From a bacterium c-19 (GTDB lineage: Bacteria > Bacillota_I > Bacilli_A > Erysipelotrichales > Erysipelotrichaceae), in assembly GCA_009917405.1 (NCBI GenBank), contig QZED01000015.1, forward strand, positions 1-45,046: DNA of 45,046 nt, given 5' to 3'. Made by a program: the position numbers and the translations under genes. Position 1 is the first letter of the stretch. Each line of letters begins with the position of its first letter. Positions 24,971 through 33,680 of the stretch are shown in pieces. The notes beneath the pieces are model-generated. The model did not search any database, had not been told where the DNA came from, and saw only the letters and a list, made by a program, of their open reading frames with translations.

Positions 24971-27900
24971 TTATACTAAACCGAAATATTTTTCAAAAAA
25001 ACCTTTTAGCTTATCAATGACAGTCTGTTTTTTCAAAGCTCTATTTGAACCGTCTGAAAATCTTGAAATTGGTGGTAATATTTTATCAATATCCGTTCCT
25101 GTGGTTTTTATCCCACCATCTCTGAATGAATTTTCTATAAATTTTTGAGCTTCATTGTATTTTAATTTTTCATCTTCGATGATTATCTTTAGGTCCTGTT
25201 CTTTTTGCTTTTCAACAAAGTCTTTCCAGTCCTTTTCAATATCTGTTTTTACTGTCATTTGGGCAACAAATCCCTCAATTAGATCTTTTTTGCTGCGCAG
25301 TTCAACACTTGCATTTATTGATCTATTAATATTAGCAAGAATCGTTTTATCCTCACAATTTGATTCGTGATATTTAGCGACAAGCGCCAAGATATAATCT
25401 ATATTGACCTCGACCTGTTTTATAAGTTCTATTTCAAAGACAATGTCATCGTTGATTCGTTCTTTTTCAATATCACTTTTTTTAGCGTAATCTTGGTATA
25501 AATCAATATAAATGCTTTGATAATCCTGTAAATCTCTAACGGATACAGAGTTATCACTTTCGAATTCGTCAAAACACATTAAAATATTTCTCAATTTCAA
25601 AATGCGTCCAAACAGTTTAATAAATTCTTTTTCATTATCCTCGCTGATAATTTGACTGCTTATTGGAAATTCATTTACCAGTTCGGCTACAAGCTCATTA
25701 TAACCTTCAATATGTTTCCCGTGTTCATCTTCATAGCCATTCACATATTCATTGTAACTTTTCAGAATAACCATACCCCCTGCATTTTGATCTCCAAAAA
25801 GCGCTAAGGCATTATTAGTGGCTGTCTCAAGATTTCTAAAACAAACAATATTTCCAAATGTTTTAACTGAGTTCAAAATACGATTGGTACGGGAAAACGC
25901 CTGTATCAAACCGTGATCTTTTAAATTCTTATCTACCCACAAGGTATTAAGGGTAGTTGCGTCAAATCCTGTTAAAAACATATTGACTACAATCAGCAAA
26001 TCAATCTCACGATTTTTCATTCGCAATGAAACATCTTTATAATAGTTAGGAAATTTATCGGAGGATGTATCATAACTAACATTAAACAGCTTATTATAAT
26101 CATAAATGGCGCTTTCAAGAAAATCTCGTGATGTCTGATCAAGACCGCTTGTATCGAAATTCTCGTCTTTCAATATATCATCCGGATCTTCTTCGTTTGG
26201 ATTAAAACTGAATATTGTAGCAATATTTAATTTATAACCGGTTTCTTCCATTTGTTTTTTTAATTCATTGTAATAAGCAATCGCTGCCGGAATAGATGCG
26301 ACTGCAAAAATAGAATTAAAACCATTTACTTTTGCAGTTGTTTTTTGCTCTGATACAGTATTATTCTTGGACTTCGCCATTTTTTCTACATTCGTAATCA
26401 CTTTATGGTCATAATAGGAACGGCTTTGATTGCGATAAGTTTTTTGTGCAAAATGTTCAAGAATGTATTGTGTAATCTCAGATACCCTTTTAGGATCAAG
26501 CAAAGCCTTTTCACGGTCAATTGCCTTTACTTGTTTGTCATTCAACAACTCTGGGTTTTTGATTGTATTAATATAATCGATTCTAAAAGGCAGTACATTT
26601 CCATCGTGAATAGCATCTACAATGGTGTATGCGTGCAACGGTCTTACTTTGTTCCCGTTTTCGTCTGGTTCTCCGCCGAATACTTGTGCTGTAGTACGCA
26701 TATTCAAAGCATTGGAACTGTTAGAGTTTGATGCAAAAATAGGTGTGCCTGTAAAACCGAAAATATGATAATTCTGAAAGTGCTTTGTAATCGACTTGTG
26801 CATATCTCCAAACTGAGAACGGTGACATTCGTCGAAAATCATAACAATATGTTTTTTATAGACTTCGTGTTCTTTGTTCTTAGATATGAATTTATCTAAT
26901 TTTTGAATGGTTGTGATAATAATTCTTACATCATCATCTTCCATTTGTTTTTGCAGAATTTTAGTAGAGGTGTTGCTGTTGGCAGCACCTTTTTCAAACC
27001 TGTCATATTCTTTCATTGTCTGATAGTCAAGATCTTTTCTATCGACAACAAACAATACTTTATCAATGAAATTCAATCCTTGAGCAAGCTGTGCAGTTTT
27101 AAAACTTGTTAAAGTCTTGCCGCTTCCGGTGGTATGCCAAATGTAACCGCCTGCCTCTTTTCTGCCGGTTTTTTTGAGGTTGGTAGAAACGATAATGCGG
27201 TTTAGGATTTTTTCAGTTGCCGCAATTTGATAAGGACGCATTACCAATAATAAATCCTCTGAAGTAAACACACAGTAACGAGTCAAAATATTAAGCAGCG
27301 TATGTTTTGCAAAAAAGGTTTTTGTAAAATCCACAAGGTCCGGGATGGTGCGGTTTTTCTCATCCGCCCAATAACTTGTAAATTCAAAGCTATTAGAAGT
27401 CTTTTTCTTTTTTGCTGCGTTTTTCTCTGCATTATCTTTGATATGCTGAAATCTTGTTGTATTAGAATAATACTTTGTATGCGTCCCATTGGAGATTACA
27501 AACAGCTGTACATACTGATACAATCCGCTGCCTGCCCAAAAGCTGTCACGCTGATATCGATTGATTTGGTTAAACGCTTCTCGAATTGCGTTCCCTCGTT
27601 TTTTAAGCTCAATATGCACCAATGGCAATCCGTTTACCAAAATCGTCACATCATAACGAGTATCATGCTTCCCGCCGTCTTCTTCATACTGGTTTATTAC
27701 CTGCAAATGATTGTTATGAATGTTGGTTTTGTCGATCAGCTTGATGTTTTTTACATAACCGTTATCGAGGGTAAGATTTTGCAGATAATCTTCCTGTATT
27801 TTGCGGGTTTTCTCTACAATGCCATCATTTCCGTTAGAAATAACGCTGTTGTAAAAGTCGTTCCACTCTTTATCGAAAAAGGTATAGTTATTCAGTTTTT

Positions 27901-28102
27901 CAAGCTGTGTACGGAGGTTGTCAATTAAGTCCTGTTCGCTTTTTATAGTAATGTATTCGTAGCCCTGACTGACAAGGCGATTTATAAAATCTTGTTCAAG
28001 CGCCGCTTCGCTTTGATAGTCGGTGCTTTTTCTTTTTTCGGGTGTGTACTCAGCCACTACCGTACTTTCAGTAGAGCTTGCCACAATTTCAAAGCTATTC
28101 AT
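24971..28102 (-). CDS. hsdR: Type I restriction enzyme, R (motor/nuclease) subunit
   Basis: 1043 residues. With M and S subunits it translocates DNA and cuts far from the site. The N-terminal nuclease has the PD-(D/E)xK residues D151 (YDVTILV) and E165/K167 (HIELKKRG). The helicase part has Walker A HTTGSGKTLTSF (P-loop about 325-330), the DEAD-like IFDECHRSQFG, motif III FTGTPIFA, and motif VI QAFSRTNRIL. A C-terminal helical region for complex assembly follows, rich in charged residues. The ATG overlaps the hsdS end by eight bases (ATGAATAG), so translation is coupled. All domains appear intact. It resembles the EcoR124I-like (type IC) group, which agrees with the TAEL repeat in HsdS. Last gene of the operon; no clear terminator was seen. 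Confidence 0.95.
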   Translation of the reverse strand: MNSFEIVASSTESTVVAEYTPEKRKSTDYQSEAALEQDFINRLVSQGYEYITIKSEQDLIDNLRTQLEKLNNYTFFDKEWNDFYNSVISNGNDGIVEKTRKIQEDYLQNLTLDNGYVKNIKLIDKTNIHNNHLQVINQYEEDGGKHDTRYDVTILVNGLPLVHIELKKRGNAIREAFNQINRYQRDSFWAGSGLYQYVQLFVISNGTHTKYYSNTTRFQHIKDNAEKNAAKKKKTSNSFEFTSYWADEKNRTIPDLVDFTKTFFAKHTLLNILTRYCVFTSEDLLLVMRPYQIAATEKILNRIIVSTNLKKTGRKEAGGYIWHTTGSGKTLTSFKTAQLAQGLNFIDKVLFVVDRKDLDYQTMKEYDRFEKGAANSNTSTKILQKQMEDDDVRIIITTIQKLDKFISKNKEHEVYKKHIVMIFDECHRSQFGDMHKSITKHFQNYHIFGFTGTPIFASNSNSSNALNMRTTAQVFGGEPDENGNKVRPLHAYTIVDAIHDGNVLPFRIDYINTIKNPELLNDKQVKAIDREKALLDPKRVSEITQYILEHFAQKTYRNQSRSYYDHKVITNVEKMAKSKNNTVSEQKTTAKVNGFNSIFAVASIPAAIAYYNELKKQMEETGYKLNIATIFSFNPNEEDPDDILKDENFDTSGLDQTSRDFLESAIYDYNKLFNVSYDTSSDKFPNYYKDVSLRMKNREIDLLIVVNMFLTGFDATTLNTLWVDKNLKDHGLIQAFSRTNRILNSVKTFGNIVCFRNLETATNNALALFGDQNAGGMVILKSYNEYVNGYEDEHGKHIEGYNELVAELVNEFPISSQIISEDNEKEFIKLFGRILKLRNILMCFDEFESDNSVSVRDLQDYQSIYIDLYQDYAKKSDIEKERINDDIVFEIELIKQVEVNIDYILALVAKYHESNCEDKTILANINRSINASVELRSKKDLIEGFVAQMTVKTDIEKDWKDFVEKQKEQDLKIIIEDEKLKYNEAQKFIENSFRDGGIKTTGTDIDKILPPISRFSDGSNRALKKQTVIDKLKGFFEKYFGLV

Positions 28103-29225
28103 TTTCCGCCACCTCCTTTTTCTTAAAAGTTAAGAGCTTATCTCGGTAATATTCGTATTGTTTTTGTCTTGCTTCAATTTCAGCAGGTAATCCCTCGCTG
28201 ATATCGTTGCAAAGCTTATCGAAACGATTTAGCAAATTTACAACTTGCTCTTGTTCGTCGATCGATATTATTGGTATCTGTAAATTTTCTATTACAGTTC
28301 TAGACAAACGAGGAATACTTGCTTTTCTTACATTAGAATAGATAAAGTCTTGTTTTGTAAGTAAAAAGTAGTAAATGTATTTATTGTTAATTTCTCTAGG
28401 ATTAGAAAAAAACAAACAATCGTCTGCAGCCCAAAAATTAGTTTCGCAATAACCTATTTCACCTGCTGCGCCTGCACTAATAACATATGTTGTATTTCCA
28501 TTACAATTATATTTGTCATAATATCCCATAGGTGCAAGACTGTTTTGGTAAACAGGATAGTTTCCATTTGAAATAAGTTGCTTTTTAACTACTCTAATTC
28601 CACGGGAAATATCCGCAACTTCAATGAGTTTTTTCTTAGGTGCTGATTTATAATTAGCGAAAAGTCTATCTCTATAATACTCATACTGCTGTTTTCTCGC
28701 AGTGAGTTCCGCAGTGAGTTCCGCAGTGAGTTCCGCAGTGAGTTCCGTAAATTTATCCAATATACGAATAATCTCCTCTTGTATTGGTAACGGCGGAACA
28801 GCAATTTTTAATGCTCTAAAATCACCGCCCGTTAATTTTGGAATATTGCCATGAATCAAGTGTTTTACAGGTACAGTTTGTAGATAATGAAATAAGTAAC
28901 GCAGCAAAACACCATTTATCTCTGAAATAATATGAGCATGATTGTTCACCCATATTTTTCCTGTAGCCCAAGTAACAATAGGTGTTCCCATTTCGGTTAC
29001 AACGCTACCATCCTCGCCGACGAGAATAAAAGTGCCATCAAATATATAATTAGATACATAATCTTGAATACCATTTGCTCCGTAATACGGATATTTACCT
29101 GCTTCTCTTGCGGATTTTGTTACAGGCTTTCTTTTGTTATCCAAGATTTCACAGCAATTTTCAAGTCTTCGATATTCTACCCCATTGGGGCAAAGTTCAT
29201 TGATAAGTTGTTCTAATTTACTCAT
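28095..29225 (-). CDS. hsdS: Type I restriction enzyme, S (specificity) subunit
   Basis: 376 residues with two target-recognition domains. TRD1 is about 20-150 (after MSKLEQLINELCPNGVEYRR), and TRD2 about 195-330 (KKKLIEVADISRGIRVVKKQ). Each is followed by a conserved helical segment ending in the near-repeat ARKQQYEYYRDRLF (about 176) or ARQKQYEYYRDKLL (near the end). Between TRD1 and the central helix lie three exact TAEL repeats preceded by a TEL. In EcoR124I the number of such repeats sets the gap length of the DNA site. The ATG at 29225 is chosen because GGAGGTGAGG precedes it; it overlaps the upstream gene's stop (ATGAGTAA). The DNA target cannot be predicted from sequence alone. Confidence 0.94.
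   Translation of the reverse strand: MSKLEQLINELCPNGVEYRRLENCCEILDNKRKPVTKSAREAGKYPYYGANGIQDYVSNYIFDGTFILVGEDGSVVTEMGTPIVTWATGKIWVNNHAHIISEINGVLLRYLFHYLQTVPVKHLIHGNIPKLTGGDFRALKIAVPPLPIQEEIIRILDKFTELTAELTAELTAELTARKQQYEYYRDRLFANYKSAPKKKLIEVADISRGIRVVKKQLISNGNYPVYQNSLAPMGYYDKYNCNGNTTYVISAGAAGEIGYCETNFWAADDCLFFSNPREINNKYIYYFLLTKQDFIYSNVRKASIPRLSRTVIENLQIPIISIDEQEQVVNLLNRFDKLCNDISEGLPAEIEARQKQYEYYRDKLLTFKKKEVAENE
28701..28748 (-). repeat. 12-bp tandem repeat inside hsdS (TAEL coding)
   Basis: Four head-to-tail copies of a 12-bp unit (plus-strand AGTGAGTTCCGC). The first three are identical and the last differs at its final base. They code for TAEL on the minus strand. The unit length is a multiple of three, so gain or loss keeps the frame. 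Confidence 0.95.
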
Positions 29226-30096
29226 TTTCCTCACCTCCAACGGCTAAACCTGCATCAAGTAATGCCTTTTGAATTTCAGCATTATTCTTTATTTCTTCAT
29301 TTTTTCTTCTAACATTTTCGATAATTCCAATGACCAATCTTCTTAAAGGTTCATATTCTTTTAGTGCTGTCATTTCATCAGAATTACCATGGGCTATTTC
29401 ACTTAATTTGATAAATAAATCATATCCATTCTCAGCATATATCGAAGGTATAATGGAGCATTCTGAATCAACTCTTTGCAAGACTTCACGAAAATTTAGA
29501 ATTTTTTCATTTTTATCTCTAATTTTGACTCCTGCGTTTAAACCAACTTCATGTGTTATTTTCTCAAATACAGATCTTAAATATATGATTGCTCCTGCCC
29601 CAAGCCTTTCTTTATGTGCAATTTCCGCTTTAGCTAACCACTCCGAATATTTATCCTCAATCTCTATAGCAAGTTTTACATTCTCAGATAATTTGAAATT
29701 TTGCTTCACCAAATTTACATTAGGAGTATTTGCAAATATATCGTCAGCTTCGATTAAAAACCAAGCCTGAATATATGGATTACATTTTCTGCACTTTGAG
29801 TTTTCTTTATCAAAATCTGTACACTTTAACTGACAATCAATACTAATCATTTTTTCATTGATGATTAAGCAATGTAGTTTTTTAGGTGAAATAAAGGAAT
29901 TGGTATCTTCACATATTGTTGAGTAAAAAGGCAAATTAATGGTACCGATTTGTATTTCGATAAAATCGCCTGAAGAAACATAAACTATTTCATCAGTTTC
30001 CTCTTCTTTTTGTGATGTATATCTGTCAGGATCAATAAACGACTCTACTTCACCATGATTTTTATCTCTGTCAGATAATCTGCTACTAAGTCTCAT
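29218..30096 (-). CDS. DUF4145-like protein inside the type I R-M operon
   Basis: 292 residues, between hsdM and hsdS. The N-terminal half is unfamiliar and contains a likely zinc site, C-x3-C-x9-C-x2-C (CQLKCTDFDKENSKCRKCN, about 110-130). The C-terminal half reads GAGAIIYLRSVFEKITHEVG and later FIKLSEIAHGNSDEM, then LRRLVIGIIENVRR. This is the pattern of DUF4145, a helical domain known from some restriction proteins. The stop overlaps hsdS and the start lies four bases after hsdM, so it is made with the R-M subunits. Possible roles are an accessory subunit, a control factor or a guard effector; none is shown. AGGAGG precedes the ATG. Confidence 0.7.
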   Translation of the reverse strand: MRLSSRLSDRDKNHGEVESFIDPDRYTSQKEEETDEIVYVSSGDFIEIQIGTINLPFYSTICEDTNSFISPKKLHCLIINEKMISIDCQLKCTDFDKENSKCRKCNPYIQAWFLIEADDIFANTPNVNLVKQNFKLSENVKLAIEIEDKYSEWLAKAEIAHKERLGAGAIIYLRSVFEKITHEVGLNAGVKIRDKNEKILNFREVLQRVDSECSIIPSIYAENGYDLFIKLSEIAHGNSDEMTALKEYEPLRRLVIGIIENVRRKNEEIKNNAEIQKALLDAGLAVGGEENE

Positions 30097-30099
30097 ACA

Positions 30100-31764
30100 T
30101 TACGCCTCCTCAATTTCAGCTATAATCGCATCAATTTCGGCACGCAATGTATTTTCACGTTGAACAATTTCAGATATTTGCTGGTTAAGGACAGCTATAT
30201 CAATAACTTCTCTTGTATCCTCACTTTCTACATAAGTTGACACAGAAAGATTGTAATCTGCTTTTTCAATATCTTCCTGTTTAACAAGAGCAGTAAAATG
30301 CTTTTCCGTCTTCCGGTTGATATAAGCGTTTAATATATTCTGAATGTTATTAGGCTCGTTGCTTGCAGTTCCGTCACCCAATTTATTGCTGTTGGTAGAC
30401 TTGACAAATTCTTTTGAAGCATCAATAAACAGAGTTTGGTTGTCAACTTTTGATTTTTTGAGAACCATAATGCAAGTTGCAATGCTTGTTCCGTAAAAAA
30501 GATTATCGGGCAGCTGAATGATACATTCGATATAATTATTATCAATCAGATATTTTCTGATTTTCTGTTCTGCGCCGCCACGATACATAATACCGGGGAA
30601 ACAAACAATAGCCGCTGTTCCGTCCGTAGCAAGCCAATGCAGACAATGCATAATAAAAGCAAAGTCTGCTTTTGATTTAGGAGCCAATACACCGGCAGGA
30701 GAAAAACGAGGATCGTTTATCAGTGTTCCGTTGTCAGAACCTTCCCATTTAATAGAATAAGGCGGATTTGAAACGATGGCTTCAAACGGTTCCTCATCCC
30801 AATGCTTAGGATCAGTCAAAGTGTCGCCGTGTTCAATGCTGAATTTATCGTAACCTATGTCGTGCAGGAACATATTGATACGGCAAAGGTTATAAGTTGT
30901 AATATTGATTTCCTGACCAAAGAATCCATTGCGAACATTATCTTTACCGAGAATTTTTGCAAACTTCAAAAGTAATGAACCGCTCCCCACAGCAGGGTCG
31001 TATACTTTATTTACTTCTGTTTTCATTTTACCGTTATTATCAAGAAGCGAAATTTTTGTCAGAAGCTCAGATACCTCTTGTGGGGTGAAAAATTCGCCGC
31101 CGCTTTTGCCGGCATTAGAAGCATACATTCCCATCAGATACTCATAGGTGTCCCCAAAAGCATCGATTGAATTATCTTGATAGTTACCAAGATCCATATC
31201 CCCGATAACAGTAATTAATCTTTTAAGTCTTTTGTTTCTCTTAATAACTGTTGGTCCGAGCTTATTGCTGTTCACATCTATATCGTCAAACAAACCTTTG
31301 AAGTTTTCTTCGCTTGGACTGCCTATAGCAGAGGCTTCAATGTTTTTAAAGTTCGTTTGCAATATTTCGTTCAAATTCTCATCCAAATCAGCAATTTCTA
31401 CTTCTTTGCCGTCTTTTTCCGCTTGATCCTTTGCGTCTTTATCAGCTTTTTTTATTTTGTTTAATAAGTTACCAAACAATTCACTGGGCATAATAAAGAA
31501 GCCTTTTTCCTGCACTAAATCATCTTTAACACTTAAAGCGTCATCATCTTTGATTTTTGCATAATCAAAATCAGTATTTCCTGCCTCCCATTCACCTTTA
31601 TTCAGATAAATTGTAAGGTTTTCAGATATATATCTATAGAACAACATACCTAAAACATATTGTTTAAAATCCCAACCATCGACACTTCCTCTAAGTTCAT
31701 TAGCAAGCGCCCATATTGTACGGTAAAGCTCTGTTCTCTCTTGCTCTCTTGTATTATCATTCAT
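30100..31764 (-). CDS. hsdM: Type I restriction enzyme, M (methyltransferase) subunit
   Basis: Adenine-N6 methyltransferase subunit, 554 residues. The N-terminal helical domain (TIWALANELRGSVDGWDFKQ) is followed by the catalytic domain: motif I KVYDPAVGSGSLLLKF binds S-adenosylmethionine, and motif IV SNPPYSIKW is the N-P-P-Y/F of adenine methylases. The C-terminal helices bind HsdS. I use the ATG at 31764 with GGAG nine bases upstream; an earlier in-frame ATG at 31779 has no site of its own. It is the first intact gene of the operon. M2S1 modifies host DNA even without HsdR. Confidence 0.95.
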   Translation of the reverse strand: MNDNTREQERTELYRTIWALANELRGSVDGWDFKQYVLGMLFYRYISENLTIYLNKGEWEAGNTDFDYAKIKDDDALSVKDDLVQEKGFFIMPSELFGNLLNKIKKADKDAKDQAEKDGKEVEIADLDENLNEILQTNFKNIEASAIGSPSEENFKGLFDDIDVNSNKLGPTVIKRNKRLKRLITVIGDMDLGNYQDNSIDAFGDTYEYLMGMYASNAGKSGGEFFTPQEVSELLTKISLLDNNGKMKTEVNKVYDPAVGSGSLLLKFAKILGKDNVRNGFFGQEINITTYNLCRINMFLHDIGYDKFSIEHGDTLTDPKHWDEEPFEAIVSNPPYSIKWEGSDNGTLINDPRFSPAGVLAPKSKADFAFIMHCLHWLATDGTAAIVCFPGIMYRGGAEQKIRKYLIDNNYIECIIQLPDNLFYGTSIATCIMVLKKSKVDNQTLFIDASKEFVKSTNSNKLGDGTASNEPNNIQNILNAYINRKTEKHFTALVKQEDIEKADYNLSVSTYVESEDTREVIDIAVLNQQISEIVQRENTLRAEIDAIIAEIEEA

Positions 31765-31782
31765 CTTTATATTCTCCATTCT

Positions 31783-32136
31783 TTAATAGTTTACGCAGTC
31801 TATACCATTTCTCAATTCTTTGCACATATCTTTATTCTTTAACGTTTGTGCAATATCAGTGAGCATTTCGTTACACTCCTATGCAGCTAAGCTAAAAAAT
31901 AACGCTATTTATTCAGGTTTAGGCTTTAATAACTGAATCATTGCAAATTGTCTGTCATGTCAGGAGGGGGGAATGACCTTGCCGCTTATACTATCGTAAA
32001 AGTAAGGATCCTTTATGCCCAGTGCGGTGTAAAACTTGACATTTGATAAATTTTCCTCTTTAATCATTTGCACAATCAAATTGCAACATTTCCAAGAATC
32101 ATCAACAATCAAGTAATCACCGCCATTTCTAAATTA
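31783..32136 (-). pseudogene. Broken small regulator upstream of hsdM
   Basis: The minus strand from 32133 reads, without an ATG, GDYLIVDDSWKCCNLIVQMI, KEENLSNVKFYTALGIKDPY, then FYDSISGKVIPPS and a TGA (31960-31962). It resumes in the same frame as HDRQFAMIQLLKPKPE to a TAA at 31909. A further scrap (31866-31783) reads MLTDIAQTLKNKDMCKELRN. The core, F-Y-x-A-L-G-I-x-x-P-Y-F-Y-D followed by a P-rich turn, is that of small helix-turn-helix proteins found in front of type I R-M operons. A TTG at 32112 with GGCGGTG before it could still start a 50-residue product. The family call is from memory of the pattern. Confidence 0.55.
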
Positions 32137-32146
32137 GTATTAAATT

Positions 32147-32166
32147 TACATACTACATACTGTCAT
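32147..32166 (-). promoter_or_regulatory. Possible operator/promoter of the R-M operon
   Basis: A perfect tandem 7-bp repeat, TACATACTACATAC on the plus strand (32147-32160), adjoins an ATGACA -35-like element on the minus strand (32161-32166). A TAATAC -10-like element follows 18 bp downstream. It is a fitting position for the operator of the lost regulator. Confidence 0.35.
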
Positions 32167-32167
32167 A

Positions 32168-32214
32168 TTTAAAAGCAAAAGTCAATCAAAAATATTTAGA
32201 ATATGGCTTTTGCG
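32168..32214 (-). terminator. rsmB terminator
   Basis: On the minus strand GCAAAAG (from 32213) pairs with CTTTTGC (to 32175), followed by TTTTAAAT, about 65 bases after the rsmB stop. It separates rsmB from the restriction island. Confidence 0.55.
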
Positions 32215-32278
32215 GTTGTTGGTTACAATAGATCATTGACAAACCTTAAAATCTATTCTTTTCAGCTTTTGCAAATTA

Positions 32279-33520
32279 TCATTTTCTCTCCAACTTCGCC
32301 ATATAAAACCCATCGCACCCGTACTCATACGGAAAGAGCGTCCTCTCCTCCACCAACAAAAACTCTGAATGCTCTTTCAAGAACGCCGCAACTTGCTTCT
32401 CATTCTCCTTTTTATTCAGTGTACAAGTGCTGTATACAATCACACCGCCCCGCTTCACCAACTGCGCCGCTCGTCTGAGAATAGCCGCCTGTATCGGAAT
32501 CAGGCTGTCCATATCACTGCTTTCCATATGCACCTTAATATCACTTTTATGCGAAAGTGTTCCATAACCGCTGCAAGGCACATCACACAAAATCCGATCA
32601 AAACTTTCATCCTCAAACTGCGATAATTCACACGCATCACCCAACATCGCTTTGATACAAGTAATCCCCAACCTTGCCGCACCTTCCTCAATCAGCTTCA
32701 CTCGATGTTCATGAACATCAACGGAAATGATTTCCCCCTGATCCTTCATCAGCTGCGCCATATGGCAAGCTTTAGTCCCGGGCGCGCTGCACGCATCAAG
32801 AATTCGCTCCTTTGGTTGCGGAGCTAAAAACGGTGCTATCAACTGACTTGCTTCATCTTGAATCGCGACATAACCGTCCTGATACCATTTTGTATCGCTG
32901 ATATTCCCTTGTGCCATCACAAAAGAATCCTCACCAAGCGTCCCTTCAAGAAACAACGGTTCCTGTGCCAATAGCTTTGAACGACTGATTTTTAAAGTAT
33001 TCACCCTGCCATATCCCTTATGAGCATGTAAGCTTGCGTGACAGATTTTTTCACATGCTTCTGCCCCATACTGTGCATTCCACATTTTAATCAACCAGAG
33101 CGGATGTGAAGTTTCAATGCTCAAAGCCTCATCACGATCATCAGGCAACACCCTTTTTCCCTGAATCGCAACTTTGCGCAATACCGCATTCACCAGCTTT
33201 GCATTGCCACTCAAGTAACGCTTCGCAAAATCAACCGTTTCATTAATCAGTGCATAAGGCACTTCTTCGAGCCAAAGAAGCTCATACACCGCCATATCCA
33301 GTAGCACACAAACGCGCTTTTTCGGCAATCGCCCTACAAAGCACTCCCAACACCAACGAACAAAACGATAATTCTCCAAAGTACCGTAAACAACCTGTGT
33401 CACATACCCGCGTCTTTCACTCGGCAATTGCTTCAACGCATGACGTAAAGTTAAATTGGCATACTGCTTTTCCACCATCACTGCCTTTAAACAATCATAA
33501 ATCAATTTTCGCTGCTGCAT
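32279..33520 (-). CDS. rsmB: 16S rRNA m5C967 methyltransferase
   Basis: Methylates C967 (E. coli numbering) of 16S rRNA. The product is 413 residues. An N-terminal NusB-like RNA-binding domain (about 1-130, with YVTQVVYGTLENYR) precedes the SAM domain. SAM motif I is LDACSAPGTKACHMA, the catalytic motif IV is DVPCSGYGTLSHKSD, and motif VI is YSTCTLNKKENE; both cysteines are in place. The ATG at 33520 has an ideal GGAGGTGATTTC; the frame extends 19 codons upstream without a good site. It lies downstream of priA with a promoter of its own in the gap. Confidence 0.94.
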   Translation of the reverse strand: MQQRKLIYDCLKAVMVEKQYANLTLRHALKQLPSERRGYVTQVVYGTLENYRFVRWCWECFVGRLPKKRVCVLLDMAVYELLWLEEVPYALINETVDFAKRYLSGNAKLVNAVLRKVAIQGKRVLPDDRDEALSIETSHPLWLIKMWNAQYGAEACEKICHASLHAHKGYGRVNTLKISRSKLLAQEPLFLEGTLGEDSFVMAQGNISDTKWYQDGYVAIQDEASQLIAPFLAPQPKERILDACSAPGTKACHMAQLMKDQGEIISVDVHEHRVKLIEEGAARLGITCIKAMLGDACELSQFEDESFDRILCDVPCSGYGTLSHKSDIKVHMESSDMDSLIPIQAAILRRAAQLVKRGGVIVYSTCTLNKKENEKQVAAFLKEHSEFLLVEERTLFPYEYGCDGFYMAKLERK

Positions 33521-33595
33521 GAAATCACCTCCAGATCCATATAATCCTTCAAACTTCCTATTTCTTAAAACTCCCAATATCCCTGATCCCTCATA

Positions 33596-33623
33596 ATATT
33601 ATCTTAACATCGAGCCAAGTCAA
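33596..33623 (-). promoter_or_regulatory. rsmB promoter
   Basis: -35 TTGACT (33618-33623), 16-bp spacer, -10 TAATAT (33596-33601) on the minus strand, about 75 bases before the rsmB ATG. Confidence 0.55.
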
Positions 33624-33680
33624 TCAATCAAAATTCTACAAACAACCTTTCCCCACAACTCATCGAAGCTATCAGCCTCC

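Noticed and set aside
27302-27928. A 208-codon frame antisense to hsdR
   Set aside because: It lies wholly opposite a well-supported hsdR region with conserved motifs, has no ribosome site and no family likeness.
29330-29770. A 146-codon frame antisense to the DUF4145-like gene
   Set aside because: Opposite an operon gene with coupled start and stop; composition is that of a mirror frame.
29218-30096. Idea that the extra R-M gene is a PrrC-type anticodon nuclease
   Set aside because: PrrC has an N-terminal ATPase with a P-loop; none is present, and the position (between hsdM and hsdS) differs from the prr locus.
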